A DNA stretch of 64,000 bases from Halichoerus grypus. Taxonomy: Eukaryota > Chordata > Mammalia > Carnivora > Phocidae. A model generated the notes under the pieces. That model made no database searches and had not been told where the DNA came from. It saw only the letters and a list, made by a program, of their open reading frames with translations. How positions within the stretch are numbered: position 1 is the first letter of the stretch; every line of letters begins with the position of its first letter. Location: positions 102,002,696-102,066,695 of the forward strand of contig NC_135720.1 in assembly GCF_964656455.1 (NCBI RefSeq), read 5' to 3'. Position numbers and translations under genes: made by a program. Positions 19,899 through 32,640 of the stretch are shown piece after piece.

Positions 19899-21836
19899 AT
19901 ACCACATCTTTATATTATATATATATTATATATGTAATATATATACACACCACATTTTCTATATCTATTCATATATGATAGATACAGGTTGTATCTGTAT
20001 CTTGACTATTGTAAATATTGCTACAATATACATAGAGGCAAAATATCTTTTGAAATTAGTGTTTTTGTTTTCTTCAGATAAATACCCAGAAGTGGAAGTG
20101 CTGGATCACATGGTAGTTCTATTTTTAATTTTTTCAGGAACCTCCATACTGTTTTCCATGGTGGCTATACCATTTTGCATTCCACCAATAGTGCACAAGT
20201 TTTCCTCTTTCTCCACATCCTCCTCAATACTTGTTATTTCTTGCTTTTTTTTTTTTTATACTAGCCATTCTGACAGGTATAAAGTGGTATCTCATTGTGG
20301 TTTTGATTTGCATTTCCCTAATGATTAGTAATGTTGCATATCTTATCATGTATCTGTTGGCCATCTGTATTTGGTGTTTTTTGTAGAAATGTCTGTTCAG
20401 GTCCTCTGACCATTTTTTAACTTGATTATTTTGGTTTTTAATATTGAGCTGTGTGAGTTCTTTATATATTTTGAATATTAACCAATTAACAATTATTATC
20501 ATTTGTGAATATCTTCTCTCATACAATAAGTTGTTTTTTCACTATGCTGATGGTTTTCTTTGCTGTGCAAAATTTTTTAGTTTTGTGTAGTCCCATTTGT
20601 TTGCTTTTGTTGCCCTCCCCAGAGGAGATAAATCCAAAACAGATATTGCTAAGACTGATGTCTAAGAGTGTGCTGCATATGTGTCCTCCTAGGAGCTTTA
20701 TGCTTTCCAGTCTTGACATTTAGGTCTTTAGTCCATTTAGAGTTACTTTTGTATGTGGTGGAAGAAAGCAGTCTGGGTTCATTCTTTTGCGTGTCGATGT
20801 CCAGTTTTCCCAGCATCATTTATTGAACAGACTACGTTTTCCCCATTGTATATTCTTCCCTCCTTAGTCACAGACTAATTGACTATGTAAGCATAGGTTT
20901 ATTCCTGGACTCTGTTCTGTTTTATTGATCTAAGTGTCTGTTTTTGTGAGAGCAACAGTTTTGATTACTAGAGCTTTATAGTATAGTTAGAAATCTGAGA
21001 ATGTGATAATACCAGCTTTGTTCTTTTTTCTCTAGATTGCTTTGGTTATTCGGATCCTTTTGTGGTCCCATACAAGTTTTAAGATTGTTTGCTGCTGATA
21101 TTTGCATCAGTGTTCATCAAAGATATTGGCCTGTAGTTTTCTTTTTTTTGTGGGGTCTTTGGTTTTGGTGTCAGGGTGATGCTGGACCCATAGAATAAGT
21201 TTGAAAGTGTCCCTTGTTCTTTATTTTTTGGAATAGTTTGAGAAGAATAGGTATTTACTCTTCTTTCAGTGTTTAGTGAAATTCACCTGTGAAGCTTTCT
21301 GGTCCCAGACTTCTGTTTTTTGGGAGTTTTTGATTACTGATTCAATTTTACTACTAGTAATCAATCTGTTCAGATTTTCTATTTCTTTGTAATTCAGTCT
21401 TGGAAGGTTTTGTGTTTCTAGGACTTTATCCATTTCTTCTAGATTGTTTCATTCATTGACATAATTTTTGTGGAAGTCTCTTATGATCCTTTGTATTTCT
21501 GTGGTATCTGTTGTACTTCTCTTTCATTTCTGATTTTATTTATTTGGCCCTCTATTTTTTCTTGGTGAGTCTGGCTAAAGGTATATTAATTTTGTTTTGT
21601 TTTGTTTTGTTTTTTTAAAGAACCAGCTCTTAGTTTCATTGATTTCTTTATATATTTTTTAATCTCTATTTCATTTATTTCTGCTCTAGTCTTTATTATT
21701 TCTTCCCTTTACTAATTTTGGGTTTTGTTCCTCTTTTTCTAGTTGCTTTAGGTATAAAGTTAGATTGTTTATTTTGGGAATTTTCTTATTTCTTAAGCTA
21801 GGTCTGTATCACTATGAACTTCCCTCTCAGAACTGC

Positions 21837-21866
21837 TTGTTGTTGTTGTTATTGTTGTTGTTGTTT
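21837..21866 (+). repeat. (TTG)n tract in L1
   Basis: TTGTTGTTGTTATTGTTGTT and adjoining bases, a small triplet expansion in L1 ORF2. Confidence 0.7.
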
Positions 21867-22004
21867 TTTACACAGAACTGCTTTTGTTATGTCCCATAGG
21901 TTTTGGTTGTTGTGGTTCCATTGTCATTTGTCTTAAGGTATCTTTTTATTCCCTCTTTGATTTCTTTGTTGATCCATAGGTTGTTTAACCTCCAGGAGTT
22001 TGTG

Positions 22005-22227
22005 GTTTGTTTGTTTGTTTGTTTTAATATTTATTTTTTAAAAATATTTATTTATTTATTTGAGAGCACGCACACAACTTGGGGGAGGGGCAGAGGGAGA
22101 GAATCTCAAGCAGACTCCCCACTGAGCATGGAGCCTGACATGGGGCTCTATCTAATGACCCATGAGATCATGACCTGAGCCGAAATCAAGAGTCAGATGC
22201 TTAACTGACTGAGCCACCCAGGCACCC
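22005..22227 (-). repeat. CAN-SINE inside the old L1
   Basis: A minus-strand copy preceded by (GTTT)n and ending CCACCCAGGCACCCC. The TSD CCAGGAGTTTGTG is at 21992-22004 and 22228-22240. Confidence 0.95.
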
Positions 22228-23547
22228 CCAGGAGTTTGTGTTTTTTTCCCTTTTCTTCTAATTGATTTCTGCATTTGTGGTTGGAGAAGATGCTTGGTGG
22301 GTTTTCAGTCTTCTTAAATGTACTGAGACTTGTTTTGTGGCCTAACATGTGATCTACCACAGAGAATGTTCTGTGTGCACTTGAAAAGAATGTGTATTCT
22401 GCTGGTTTTAGATGAGATGCTCTGTATATATCTATTAAGTCCATCTGGTCTAATGTGTCCGAGAAGGCAGTGTTTCTGTATTGATTTTCTATCTGGATGA
22501 TCTGTCCCTTGATGTAGTGGGGTGTTACAATCCCCTACTATTATTATATTGCTGTCATTTTCTCCCTTTATGTCTGTTAATATTTGCTTTACGTATTTAG
22601 GTGCCCCTATGTTATGTGTATAGATATTTACAAGAGTTATATCCTCTTGTTGGATAATCTCTTTATCATTATTAATGCTCTTCTTTGTCTCTTGTCACAG
22701 TCTTTGTTTTAAAGTCTATTGTGTTTGATATCAGAATTGCTACCATAGCTTTCTTTTCATTTCCATTTACATGGAATATCTTTTTCCATTCCTTCACTTT
22801 CAGTCTTTGTATATCTTTAGATCTGAAGTGAGTCTCTTGTAGGCAACATATGTATTGGTCTTGTTTTTATCCATTCAGCCACCTTATGTCTTTTGATTGG
22901 AGCATTTAGTCCATTTACATTTAAAGTAATTATTGATAGATACCTACTTTTTGCCATTTCATTGATTGTTTTCTGGTTGTTTTGTAGTTCTTCTCTGTTC
23001 TTCTTTTCTTCTCTTGCTCTTTTCCCCTGCAATTTGATGACAGTCCTTAGTGTTATAGTTGTATTCCTGTCCCTTTATTTTTTTCTGTGTCTATTAGAAG
23101 TACTTGGTTTATGGTTACCATAGGTTCATATATAATATACTATGCATATAGCAGTCTTTTTAAAGTTGTTGGTTGCTTAAGTTCAAGCCTGTGCTAAAAG
23201 CACATTTTTACTCTCCCTGCCATGTTTTATGTTTTTGACATATTTTACATTTTATTATTTTGAGTATCCCTTGACTAATTATTGTAGATTAAGATAATTT
23301 ACTACTTTTGTCTTTTATCCTTCATACTAGCTATGTAGGTTGTTGATCCACTACCTTTACTATATATTAACCTTTACCAGTGAGATTTTTTTTCTTTCAT
23401 AATTTTTAAATTTCTAGTTATGGCCTTTTCGTTATCATTTAATGAAGTCCCTTTGACATTTCTTGTAAGGCCAGTTTGGTGTTGATGAACTCCTTTAGCC
23501 TTTGCTTGTCTAGGAAACTCCTTATCTCTCCTGTTCTGAGTGATATC

Positions 23548-23873
23548 CTTGCTGGGTAGAGCATTTCTGATTGTAAGCTGCTTCCTTTCAGCCCTCTGGC
23601 TGTGCCACTCTCTTCTGGCCTATAAAGTTTCTGCTAAGAAAACAACTAATAATCTTATGGGTGTTCCCTTGTCCATAACCAGTGGTTTTTCTCTTGCTGC
23701 TTTTAAGATTCTTGCTGGGTAGAGCATTTCTGGTTTTAAGTTGCTTCCTTTCAGCCCTCTGGTTGTGCCACTCTCTTCTGACCTATAAAGTTTCTGCTAA
23801 GAAAACAGCTAATAATCTCATGGGTGTTCCCTTGTCCATAACCAGTGGTTTTTCTCTTGCTGCTTTTAAGATT
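23548..23873. repeat. 163-base tandem duplication inside the old L1
   Basis: Copies at 23548-23710 and 23711-23873, both starting CTTGCTGGGTAGAGCATTTC and ending CTGCTTTTAAGATT, with about eight mismatches. The period is 163 bases, not a multiple of three. It lies in the ORF1-side part of the element. Confidence 0.93.
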
Positions 23874-25881
23874 CTTTATCTTTAACTGTTGACAATTTGA
23901 TTATAATGTGTCTTAGTGTGGTTCACTTTGGGTTCATCTTAATGGGAACTCTCTATGCTTCCTGGACCTGGATGTCTGTTTCCTTTGCCAGGTTAGGGAA
24001 GTTTTCAGCCATTATTTCTTCAAACAGGTTTTTTCTTTCCCTTTCTCTCTCTTTTCTCCTTGGGACCCCTATAATGATTGTTAGTACTCTTGATGTCCTA
24101 GTGGCCCCTTAAACTATCTTCATTTTTTATTCTTTGTTATTTTTGATGCTCTGATTGGGTGATTTCCACTGCCCTGTCTTCTACATTGCAGCTCATTCTT
24201 CTGCATCATCTAATCTGTTGATTCTCTAGTGTGTTTTTGATTTCAGTTATTGTATTCTTCAGCACTGACTGGTTCTTCTTTATATCTTCAATCTCTTTGT
24301 TGACGTTCTCACTGTATTCATGCATTCCTCTCCCCAGTTCAATGACCATTTTTATGACCATTACATTGAACATTATCTGGCAGATTGCTTATCTCCATTT
24401 TGTCTGCGATTTTGGGTTTTGTTTTCGGTTTCTGTTTTGTTTTGTTCTTGAAATTTTTGTCTTTTCTTTAATTTGGAACATCTTTCTCTATCTCTTCATT
24501 TTGCCTAACTCTCTGTGTTTGTTTCTAATCACTAGGTAGATCAGTTACATCTCCAGGTCTTGATGGAGTGGCTTTATGCAGAATGTGCCCTGTGGGGCCC
24601 AGTAGCACAAACACCCTTGGTCTTCTGAACCAGTATCCCAGAGGTGTCCCCTGGGTGGGCAGTGTGCACCATCCTGTTATGGCTGGATCGTGACTAGTGT
24701 GGACTTGCTGTCGTGTGAGGCTTTCCCTTGTTGTGGCTATATGGTAGGCCCAGCCATGACTGCTACACACATGCTGTTAAGTACAGCTAGCCCCGAGCCG
24801 GTCTGGCTGAGATACCTGGCCATGACTGCTGCAGGTGCACTGTTGTACAAGGTTGGTTCCCTGCATGCCTGCCCAGCTGTGACAGCCCTGAGCTTGTTGG
24901 AGGGCGGGGCAGGCCTCCAGTGTGGCTGGCTGCAAGGTCCAGGTATGACTGTTGACTCACTCTGGTGTGCAGGGCTGGCCCCTGGTGTGGGGGCACTTAG
25001 AGGGACCACTGATGCTGGCCAAGGCCTCCCACAAGGTGTGGTGGGGCAAGGGGAGCTGCTTGAGAGGAGCTCCAGTGCCAACCGAGTTTACCCCCTGGGT
25101 ATAGGCGGGGTGGGGAGCCACTTGGGAGGAGTGCTGATCTGGGTTAGGTAGGTTGGGTGAAGCGAGTCTGTGGGGGAACACTGGGGCTGGCAAGTGGTGC
25201 CAGCACAATAAATGGGCAGAGTCAGAAATGGTACCCACCTAGTGCTGAGCCAGCTAGATAGAAGGGAAGTGAAAAGAAAATGGTGCCCACCAGTGCTTCC
25301 ATTTCTGAAGAACATTCTTACAGATCCCTGCCTCTCCAGCATATGCCCTAAAATTAGCCAGTGCTCTCCTTCACATGATACCTGGGGGCCTTTCAAACTG
25401 TTGCCATGGCAGTGAGTGAGATTGTGTGTGGGCCCTTTAAGAACAAAGTCTCAGTTTCCTGCTTGCCCTCTGACTCACCCCCATATAAGCCAACATAAGC
25501 CCACTGGTTTTCAAAGCCAGACGTTATGGGTGCTTGTCTTCCCAGTGCAGGTTTTCTGAGCTGTGGAGCCTGATGCGGGATTTGGACCCCTCGTCCCTCA
25601 GGGCCTCTATGGTTATGATATCCCTCCCGCTTGTGGGTCACTGCATCAGGCTGTGGGTCCTGACTGGACTGCATTTCCACTCCTTCTACTCATCTCACTG
25701 TGGCTTTTCCTTTGTATCCTCACTTGTGTGGATAATAGACTAAATCTATTCTGTTAGCCATCAGTTCATTCTCAGAGATAGTTGTCCTGTATGAGGTTGT
25801 ACATTCTGGTGTGTTTGTGGGAGGAGGTAAGCTCAGGATCTTCCTACCCCACTATCTTGATCCCCTCCTCCAACAAATATT

Positions 25882-26250
25882 CGTTGAGTATTATCTTCAC
25901 TGTCCCCTACCAAGAAAACAAACAAACACAAGCTGATGTACAGCCCTTATACTCAAAGATTTGCATTTTATCTAGGAAGTAAGACATGGACACATCATTT
26001 GTTAAAAGTATGAGGTAGTAAAGGTGAAATGCCTGAGAATTTCAAGGAAAATAAATTACCATAAACAAAGCAAGCTTCAGGGAGATGGTATGAATGGAAC
26101 TAAAGCTTGGAGGAAGGCAGTAATTTCAACCTGGAGGAGTCTTAGAAGTAAGGAGTGGAGGCAGATATGCAAACAGACTATTCCTGAGTTTAAAGAAGTC
26201 TGTGTGTCTCCAGCAGCCCATAAAAAAGTAAACAATTTAAAATTTGAAAG
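25882..26250. repeat. L2-like relic flanking the L1 insertion
   Basis: The sequence after the L1 continues the ancient-LINE pattern (CAACAAATATTCGTTGAGTA, then GACATGGACACATC and 'GAGGAGTCTTAGAAGTAAGGAGTGG'). The L1 therefore landed in an older repeat. Strongly decayed. Confidence 0.4.
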
Positions 26251-27297
26251 AATGAGGCTGGTGAGAGGCAAAAGAGAGTTCATGAAAGGAGACAAAGAAA
26301 AATATAATACATAGGAAGAGAACAAAATTCTTAGGTCTCTAGGATGCCAGACATTCAAGAAGAAAGACCAATGAATAGAACTAAAGAGAGGTTAAGGAAA
26401 ACAAACAAGAGGAGGGAAAAAAGACTACTGGATTTGATAATAATACCTTCAAAGGTATAATTTCAGGATATATATAACAATATATAATAGATATAACTAT
26501 ATGTATTCAGAATATATATAACAGAAAAGTTAAAAGTCAGTTAAAGGTTTCAGTGGCTAAATGATTGATAAGGAAGTGGAGGCGACAGGTAGATAAGGTG
26601 ACTGACCATATTTTCTTAACCAGGAGTCAGGTCGCATGATCTGCCAACAAGATAAAAACATTTACAATCAATTCTATCCTAGAAAGTTCAGGATCTGTTT
26701 TATTTCCATAATAAACCATGTAGTTTACAAGTTTTAAAATCAGAATAAGCAAATCAGTTTGCAAATTCAGAGGGTAATATCCCATTGAGGTAATTGTTGA
26801 GGTATTGGATCATAAAAGAAATTAGAAGGATCAGGGAAAAAGACCTGTAAGAAAGGTTGAGAAGTAATCACCATCCCAGAGTTGATGCCATCTTCCAAAG
26901 GTAAAGCCGGAGGAAATCCCAGTAGAAGAATGAAATCTAGAAATTAATATTTTAAACTTACAAAATGGCATGTAAAACCATGTTCTAAACTTTCAAGTAC
27001 AAAGCAAATGTTTGTCATTAATTACTCCATGGAGGTCTTTTCATCTTGTGAGTCTCACTGGGGAAGTGAGACCTTCAAGGTATGGCACTATATTTTATAC
27101 ATTTTCATATAGCTAGCACTCAGCTCAAAACCTTGCTTTCCTCAGCAATCACTCTTAATTGGAGGATAGAAAATATGGTGAAAAGATAATCTCATACTTA
27201 CCATGTATTCAGATCTAACCTCAAATACCTTTCAGCTAAAAACAAATAATCTCTTTGTGTTTATTTTCTTGTTACCGTATAACGAATTAGGTTTTTT
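26251..27297. other. unique AT-rich DNA
   Basis: Purine-rich in places, with TA-rich (ATATATA) tracts near 26470-26520. No gene seen. Confidence 0.4.
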
Positions 27298-27312
27298 CTA
27301 TCCATCTGTCTT

Positions 27313-28014
27313 TTTTTTCTCTTTCTTTTTTTTATTAATTTTATTTTATTATGTTATGTTAGTCACCATGCATTACATCATTAGTTTTTGATTTAGTGTT
27401 CCATGATTCATTGTTTGCATATAACACCCAGTGCTCCATGCAATACATGCCCTCATTAATACCCATCACCAGGCTAACCCATCCCCCCACCCCCCTCGCC
27501 TCTAAAACCCTCAGTTTGTTTCCCAGAGTCCATAGTCTCTCATGGTTCGTCCTCCCCTCCAATTTCCCCCCCTTCATTTTTCCCTTCCTACTATCTTCTT
27601 CTTTCTTTTTTTTTTTTTTTTACATATAATGTATTATTTGTTTCAGAGGTACAGGTCTGTGATTTATCAGTCTTACACATTCACAGTGCTTACCATAGCA
27701 CATACCCTCCCCAATGCCCATCACCCAGCCCCCCCATCCCTCCCATCCCCCGCCACTCCAGCAACCTTCAATTTGTTTCCTGATATTAAGAGTCTCTTTT
27801 GGTTTATCTCCCTATCTGGTTTCATCTTGTTTCACTTTTTCCTCCCTTCCCCTCTGATCCTCTGTCTTGTTTCTCAAATTCCTCATATTAGTGAGATCAT
27901 ATGATACTTGTCTTTCTCCGATTGACTTATTTCATTTAGCATAATACCCTCTAGTTCATCCACGTCATTGCAAATGGCAAGATTTCGGATTTTTTGATGG
28001 CTGCATAATATTCC

Positions 28015-28059
<45 letters not shown>

Positions 28060-28167
28060 CACATCTTCTTTATCCATTCATCTGTTGATGGACATCTTGG
28101 CTCTTTCCATAGTTTGGCTATTGTGGACATTGCTGCTATAAACATTGGGGTGCACATACCCCTTCAT
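27313..28167 (-). mobile_element. young 5'-truncated L1 with two apparent 3' ends
   Basis: TSD CTATCCATCTGTCTT at 27298-27312 and 28168-28182. Reading the minus strand, the ORF2 end (PMFIAAMSTIAKLWKEPRCP within 27951-28157) is followed by a 3' UTR and an A-tract (27604-27620). A second, related 3' UTR segment (27340-27600, again with the ACACCCAGTGCT block) and a second A-rich end (27303-27335) follow. A TG/CA microsatellite lies at 28017-28057. The single outer TSD suggests one insertion event of a composite RNA, or a later 3' insertion that used the first tail. Confidence 0.85.
28017..28057 (+). repeat. (TG)n microsatellite within L1
   Basis: About 20 uninterrupted TG units directly before TACCACATCTT. 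Probably polymorphic. Confidence 0.95.
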
Positions 28168-28182
28168 CTATCCATCTGTCTT

Positions 28183-28869
28183 CACCCTTCTTTATATTCC
28201 CAGACAAATGGACTAATACTACTCCAATCATTCACTTTCTTTTCTGCTAAATACTGAGTATGTTGATCTGGTATCAAAGAGAATATTATAAACTCTGTGA
28301 AAACGTAACTTCAGACCAACGTAATTCACTAAACTGCCATCATTTTTACCTATTTTTTTCTTAGAAATTTATCAAAAGATATCTATATTGAAAAAAATCA
28401 TCTACCTTCTTTCCTTCTGGTAAAAACTGTTCTAACCAGGAAGTTATTCCGAAGGAAATTAAATATTAACTCAATTGTGTTATTTTTAAAGCATTCATTT
28501 AGTTCAAATCTTACAGACAACTAATTTTGTTTCTTCTTTCTTAGTTGTACAGTACTAGATTTCCTGGCCAGTTTTCTTATTGTTATCTTGTTTTGGTTTG
28601 GCTATTTTACTGTACACTTAAGCACAGATTACATCAATGTATAACCTGAATTTTAAAAATCATTCTTTAGAAAACAATTGCAGGAAATAATAATCTCAAA
28701 CACAATGCCTATATTGTGAGGTCATTGAAGCTGGAAAATCTCCCTGCTCAAACTGGTGACCCATCAGCTTGCAGCAAAATCCTGCTACTCTGTTAGCAAT
28801 TTTTGGGATGTGCTCAAACATATGACCATTCTAAGCACTTTTCATTATTGCACATTAAGAAGAAGTTTA
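28183..28869. other. unique DNA
   Basis: AT-rich, nothing recognised. Confidence 0.4.
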
Positions 28870-29067
28870 GTGGCACCTGGGTAGCTAATTTGGTTAAGTG
28901 TCTGCCTGTGGCTCAGGTCATGATCCCAGGGTCCTGGGATGGAGCCCCATGTTGGGCTCCCTGCTCAGCAGGGAGCCTGCTTCTCCCTCTCCTCCCTGCC
29001 TGTGCTCTCTCTCACTATCTCTGTCTCTCTCCCTCAAATAAATAAATATAATCTTTTTTTAAAAAAA
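28870..29067 (+). repeat. CAN-SINE
   Basis: A plus-strand copy, GTGGCACCTGGGTAGCTAAT to AAATAAATATAATC and A-tail. The flanks share AAGTTTA. Confidence 0.93.
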
Positions 29068-29797
29068 GTTTAAGTACATGGTGACTCCAACCAAATGATT
29101 CACCACTTTGCCAACTGAAACAACCTTTTTAATAATGTCATTTGCACTTTATTCAGATAGTAGTGTCATCACAGAGCTGGAATATAATATAGGTAAGTCA
29201 TAGAGCCTCGTAGGCTCTCAAACACGGTCTCTTTCAAGAAGCATTACTTTTTCAAAATGTTAAAGCTAGTCTCTTTTGAAGGACCAGATATGTTAAGTAG
29301 TCCCAATGACAAATACACTTGCATTTTTCAAATATCAGACAATTCAGTTATTCACAAAACATCATGTCAAGAATTTCCAGTCATGAGTACTCATTCATTC
29401 AACCCAACATTTACTGATCACCCATTACAGATAAGCACCTGCTCTGTCATAAATATAGAGATAGAAAATATATTCTCTGCCCTCAAAAGAGGAAATATTG
29501 GGGAGCCTTTAGGGGTACATTGAAGTTGCCTAGTAAGAAGGACAAGGAAGAGTATTCGGACAGCCAAGTCAACAGGCAGGTATACAATTGAAACCCTGGG
29601 ATGCCTTTTGGGGGGGCGAGGCTCAGGAAAACAGATTCAAACACAAAGGGCTTCATGTATCATAGAAATGATTTAAGGTCTTATCCTAGAAGTTACGGGT
29701 ACTTAATGAAGGACTCTAAGTAGATAATTGATTTGCTTTTTCAGTCATATCTACGGTCACACACAAAAAATGGGCACATCTCAAAAAATTTGATATA
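29068..29797. other. unique DNA with an L2-like trace
   Basis: 29390-29510 (TCATTCATTCAACCCAACAT, then CTCTGCCCTCAAAAGAGG) resembles decayed L2. The 88-codon frame at 29257-29523 overlaps this trace and has no other support. Confidence 0.4.
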
Positions 29798-29997
29798 GGG
29801 GCGCCTGGGTGGCTCAGTCAGTTAAGCATCTGCCTTCAGCTCAGGTCATGATCTCAGGGTCCTGGGATCAAGCCCCACATTGGGCTCCCTGCTCAGCGCG
29901 GAGTCTGTTTCTCCCTCTGCGTCTACCCCTCTCCCAGGTCATGCTCTCTTGCTCTCTAGCTTTCTCTCTCTCAAATAAATAAAAATCTTTAAAAAAT
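29798..29997 (+). repeat. CAN-SINE
   Basis: A plus-strand full copy close to consensus (GGGGCGCCTGGGTGGCTCAG, tail AAATAAATAAAAATC). Confidence 0.95.
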
Positions 29998-30088
29998 GTT
30001 TATATAAAACATTTGGTTCAATAAGCATTGATTAAGTACCTACTACCTTCAATCAATTATGCTTTTTCTAATATAAAAATGTCTAAGT

Positions 30089-30295
30089 GGGGAGTGCCTG
30101 GGTAGCTCAGTCGGTTAAGCGTCTGCCTTCAGCTTGGGTTGTGGTCCCAGGGTTCTGGGTTGGAGCCCCACATCAGGCTCCCTGCTCAGCGGGGAGCCTG
30201 CTTCTCTCTCTCCCTTTTTCTCTGCCTCTCCCCCTGTTTGTGTTCTCTCTCTCTCTCTGTCAAATAAATAAAATCTTTTAAACATTTAAAAAATA
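30089..30295 (+). repeat. CAN-SINE
   Basis: Plus strand. The TSD AAAAATGTCTAAGT is at 30075-30088 and 30296-30309. Confidence 0.96.
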
Positions 30296-30309
30296 AAAAA
30301 TGTCTAAGT

Positions 30310-31839
30310 CAATATAATATACAAGGCACTGTGTATTCTGGGGACTGTGAGAGATGTAACACAGCAAACACAAACTCTGCCATTAAGAAATGTGATTTCC
30401 AGCTAAAATTCTAAGATATGCTTTGAATGTATGCTTATTTAAGTAAAATCCACCTTATTGCAGAGAATCTGCATTTAGAATCATCATGACACAGACCAGT
30501 AAATGGGGCACATTCTCATGTCAGTAATGTATTTGCAGTATTCTTATTTACATCATTTTGCAAATTTTAAGCAGTAAATACAAATGACCTGTTGCCCAAT
30601 AATCAGAAATGATATTTGTACTTATCACAAGTTCCTCTACCCCAGGGTAGCTTTTTTGAAAACAAAAATATTAGTCATCTGTGTTTTCGGCCCTTATGCA
30701 TTTATAGAAATGACAGAAGAGGTTTTTTGTGTGTTTGTTTAATAGTAACCCAAGGGCACTCTCCATAGAGGATTCTGTCTATAATCATTATCCCTTGGGC
30801 ATTACCCTCTCTTCATCTGGCCCTAATGTGACACTAAACAGCACTCATCAAATTGTTACATTTCTGCACATCTGCCCACCTAGCCAAGAATTGTTTCTGA
30901 AACAAGAAGTGGAATTTTTATTTCAGATCCCTTGTAACTTCCTTAACTGCACAGATGACAATGCAGGTTATGCCCCCTCTGACATTGGAACTCTTAAACT
31001 ACCTGTTCTCATATTATTTTGCTGCCCAGAATTAAATGCCTACCAAAGCAAAAGAAGCTCATAAACCAAGACGTTCGTCTCTGCACATTACTGAGAATTC
31101 ACATTCTGTTCTGCTGGTTTCTGGGCTAGGTCTCACCACTCCCCCCACTGCACCCCCTTCTAGACGTGGCTCCTAGCAGCTCTCCTCCAGCCCCTTGTCA
31201 GCCCACCCTCCTTCCCCAGCTTTGCCTTTCCTCACATCTCCTTAAGTATCTGAGGGTAAGTTCAAGTGAATCATGATACACTTCCACCTGCTTGCTCCTG
31301 AGACTTAGACTAATACCTCCACTTTACAACCAGGGAACCTGAGTCATTCCAAATGATCTCCTGTACCCTCTGCCTCCCTTCTTCTTTACAGAGTGGATTT
31401 TTCTTCGACATGGGCTGTGTCCTCTTTTTCTCTCCCAACAATCTTATCTCTGATTTGGACCCTTCATAATTTTATATTTGGCCTATCTTTTCTTCACCCT
31501 TAGTTCCTAGAGCATATCTTCCTCCTTTTCCATTTTTCCTTCCCCACCCCTTTTATCTACTTTATACCACATCTTTTCTAACTCTTTAACACTGTTCCAG
31601 GATTGTCAATCCAATCTGCCCGGTCTAGTAAACCTGATATAGGTAGCCTCTTTGACCTCCTAACCCTCCCTCACCATTAAACATCTTTTCAAAAAATAAT
31701 CTTCCACCTTACTGAGACTATTTTGAGGTAACGGTTGTTTACACATTAATATATATAATCTCAATGAGTTCCTTAAAATAAATCAATAAAGTAGGCAATA
31801 TTATTTCTAGTTTCACAGTGTTGGCAACAACAGCAACAT
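30310..31839. other. unique DNA, no gene supported
   Basis: Includes a C/T-rich stretch at 31130-31700. The 111-codon frame at 30729-31064 has no flanking signals or recognisable domain. Confidence 0.4.
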
Positions 31840-32060
31840 TAATAACAGCTAACACCATCTAATCATTTTAAGTCTTGGGCAATGACTTACACACACTTCA
31901 TATATCTCATCTGACATGATACTCACTGCAAGACTATGAGTCATACTATTATTATCCCCATTTTAAAGAGCAGAGGATACTAAGACCAGTAATTACCTTG
32001 CCTAAGATCACATAAATATTAAGTGGCAGAACCCAGGCTAATTCCATAGCTAATGTTCCA
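31840..32060 (-). repeat. MIR SINE relic
   Basis: Reverse-strand MIR pattern: ATTATTATCCCCATTTTAAA, GAGCAGAGGATACTAAGACC, TTAAGTGGCAGAACCCAGGC. Confidence 0.8.
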
Positions 32061-32419
32061 CCTTATCTCAAGTCAATTTGCTCCTTGAGCCATGATTTCG
32101 TCTTTTGTTTAAAGAGGTGGAGGAAAGAGAGAAAGGGTGAGAGGAGGATCTAAAGGGATCTTTCTTCAATGATCTGTTGTAAAAATCAACCAGGAAAGGG
32201 GCTGGCACAGAGTAGATACTTGATGCTGATTTCTTTTCCCACCTTTAAGCAGTCACTGAAGACCCACTCTGTCCTGTACAAGGTGCTTGTGTAGATGGAT
32301 GCAGAGAAATGATAAAGGAGACATCATGGAGCTTATGGTCTAAGGAATGAAGCTGCATTTCCCAAGTACACAATGTAAATCATCTATATTAATTCTCATA
32401 TGCCATCTGCTACATGACT
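32061..32419. other. unique DNA
   Basis: A possible L2-type 'GGGGCTGGCACAGAGTAGAT' phrase near 32197. Nothing else. Confidence 0.35.
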
Positions 32420-32640
32420 TTCTTAAATGTGTTCTCTCCTTCTTCATAAACATTGTCCTTCTACTTCTCCTAAAACATTTGGTGTGTTTTCTTTTGTAAT
32501 ACAACTTCCATTTCCTGTTACGATGGTGATGTCCTTGAAGACCCGGACTGTGCCTTACCTGTGTTCTGCATTCTTGCCAACTATTAACACACAGGAGGTA
32601 CTCGATAATTATGCCCTAAATTTAACAGTAGAAAAACACT
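32420..32640 (+). repeat. L2-like 3' end relic
   Basis: 'ATGTCCTTGAAGACCCGGAC...CAGGAGGTACTCGATAATTA' follows the L2 3' end pattern. The 91-codon frame here is a by-product. Confidence 0.45.

Larger units (their letters stand above)
18957..25870 (-). mobile_element. near full-length old L1 LINE, minus strand
   Basis: About 6.9 kb including later insertions. The TSD CAACAAATATT is at 18946-18956 and 25871-25881. The 5' end (right) reads on the minus strand GGGATCAAGATAGTGGGGTA, like the usual L1 start. The 5' UTR is GC-richer (about 24540-25860). ORF1 should lie within about 23.0-24.5 kb but is not readable as a unit. ORF2 runs from about 22960 (SIITLNVNGLNAPIKRHKVA) leftward to about 19.8 kb ([20 protein letters not shown] within 20224-20526). 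Stops and shifts are many, so it is dead. It carries a solo LTR, a CAN-SINE, a 163-base tandem duplication and a TG run at 19877-19896. Confidence 0.93.

Noticed and set aside
24540..25860. GC-richer stretch with several 60-150 codon frames, a possible second CpG island or gene
   Set aside because: It lies inside the L1 between its 5' end and ORF1. CpG is not enriched, and the frames conflict. It is the L1 5' UTR.
30729..31064. 111-codon plus-strand frame
   Set aside because: No homology, no splice signals and no good start context that I can see. Expected by chance in this amount of DNA.
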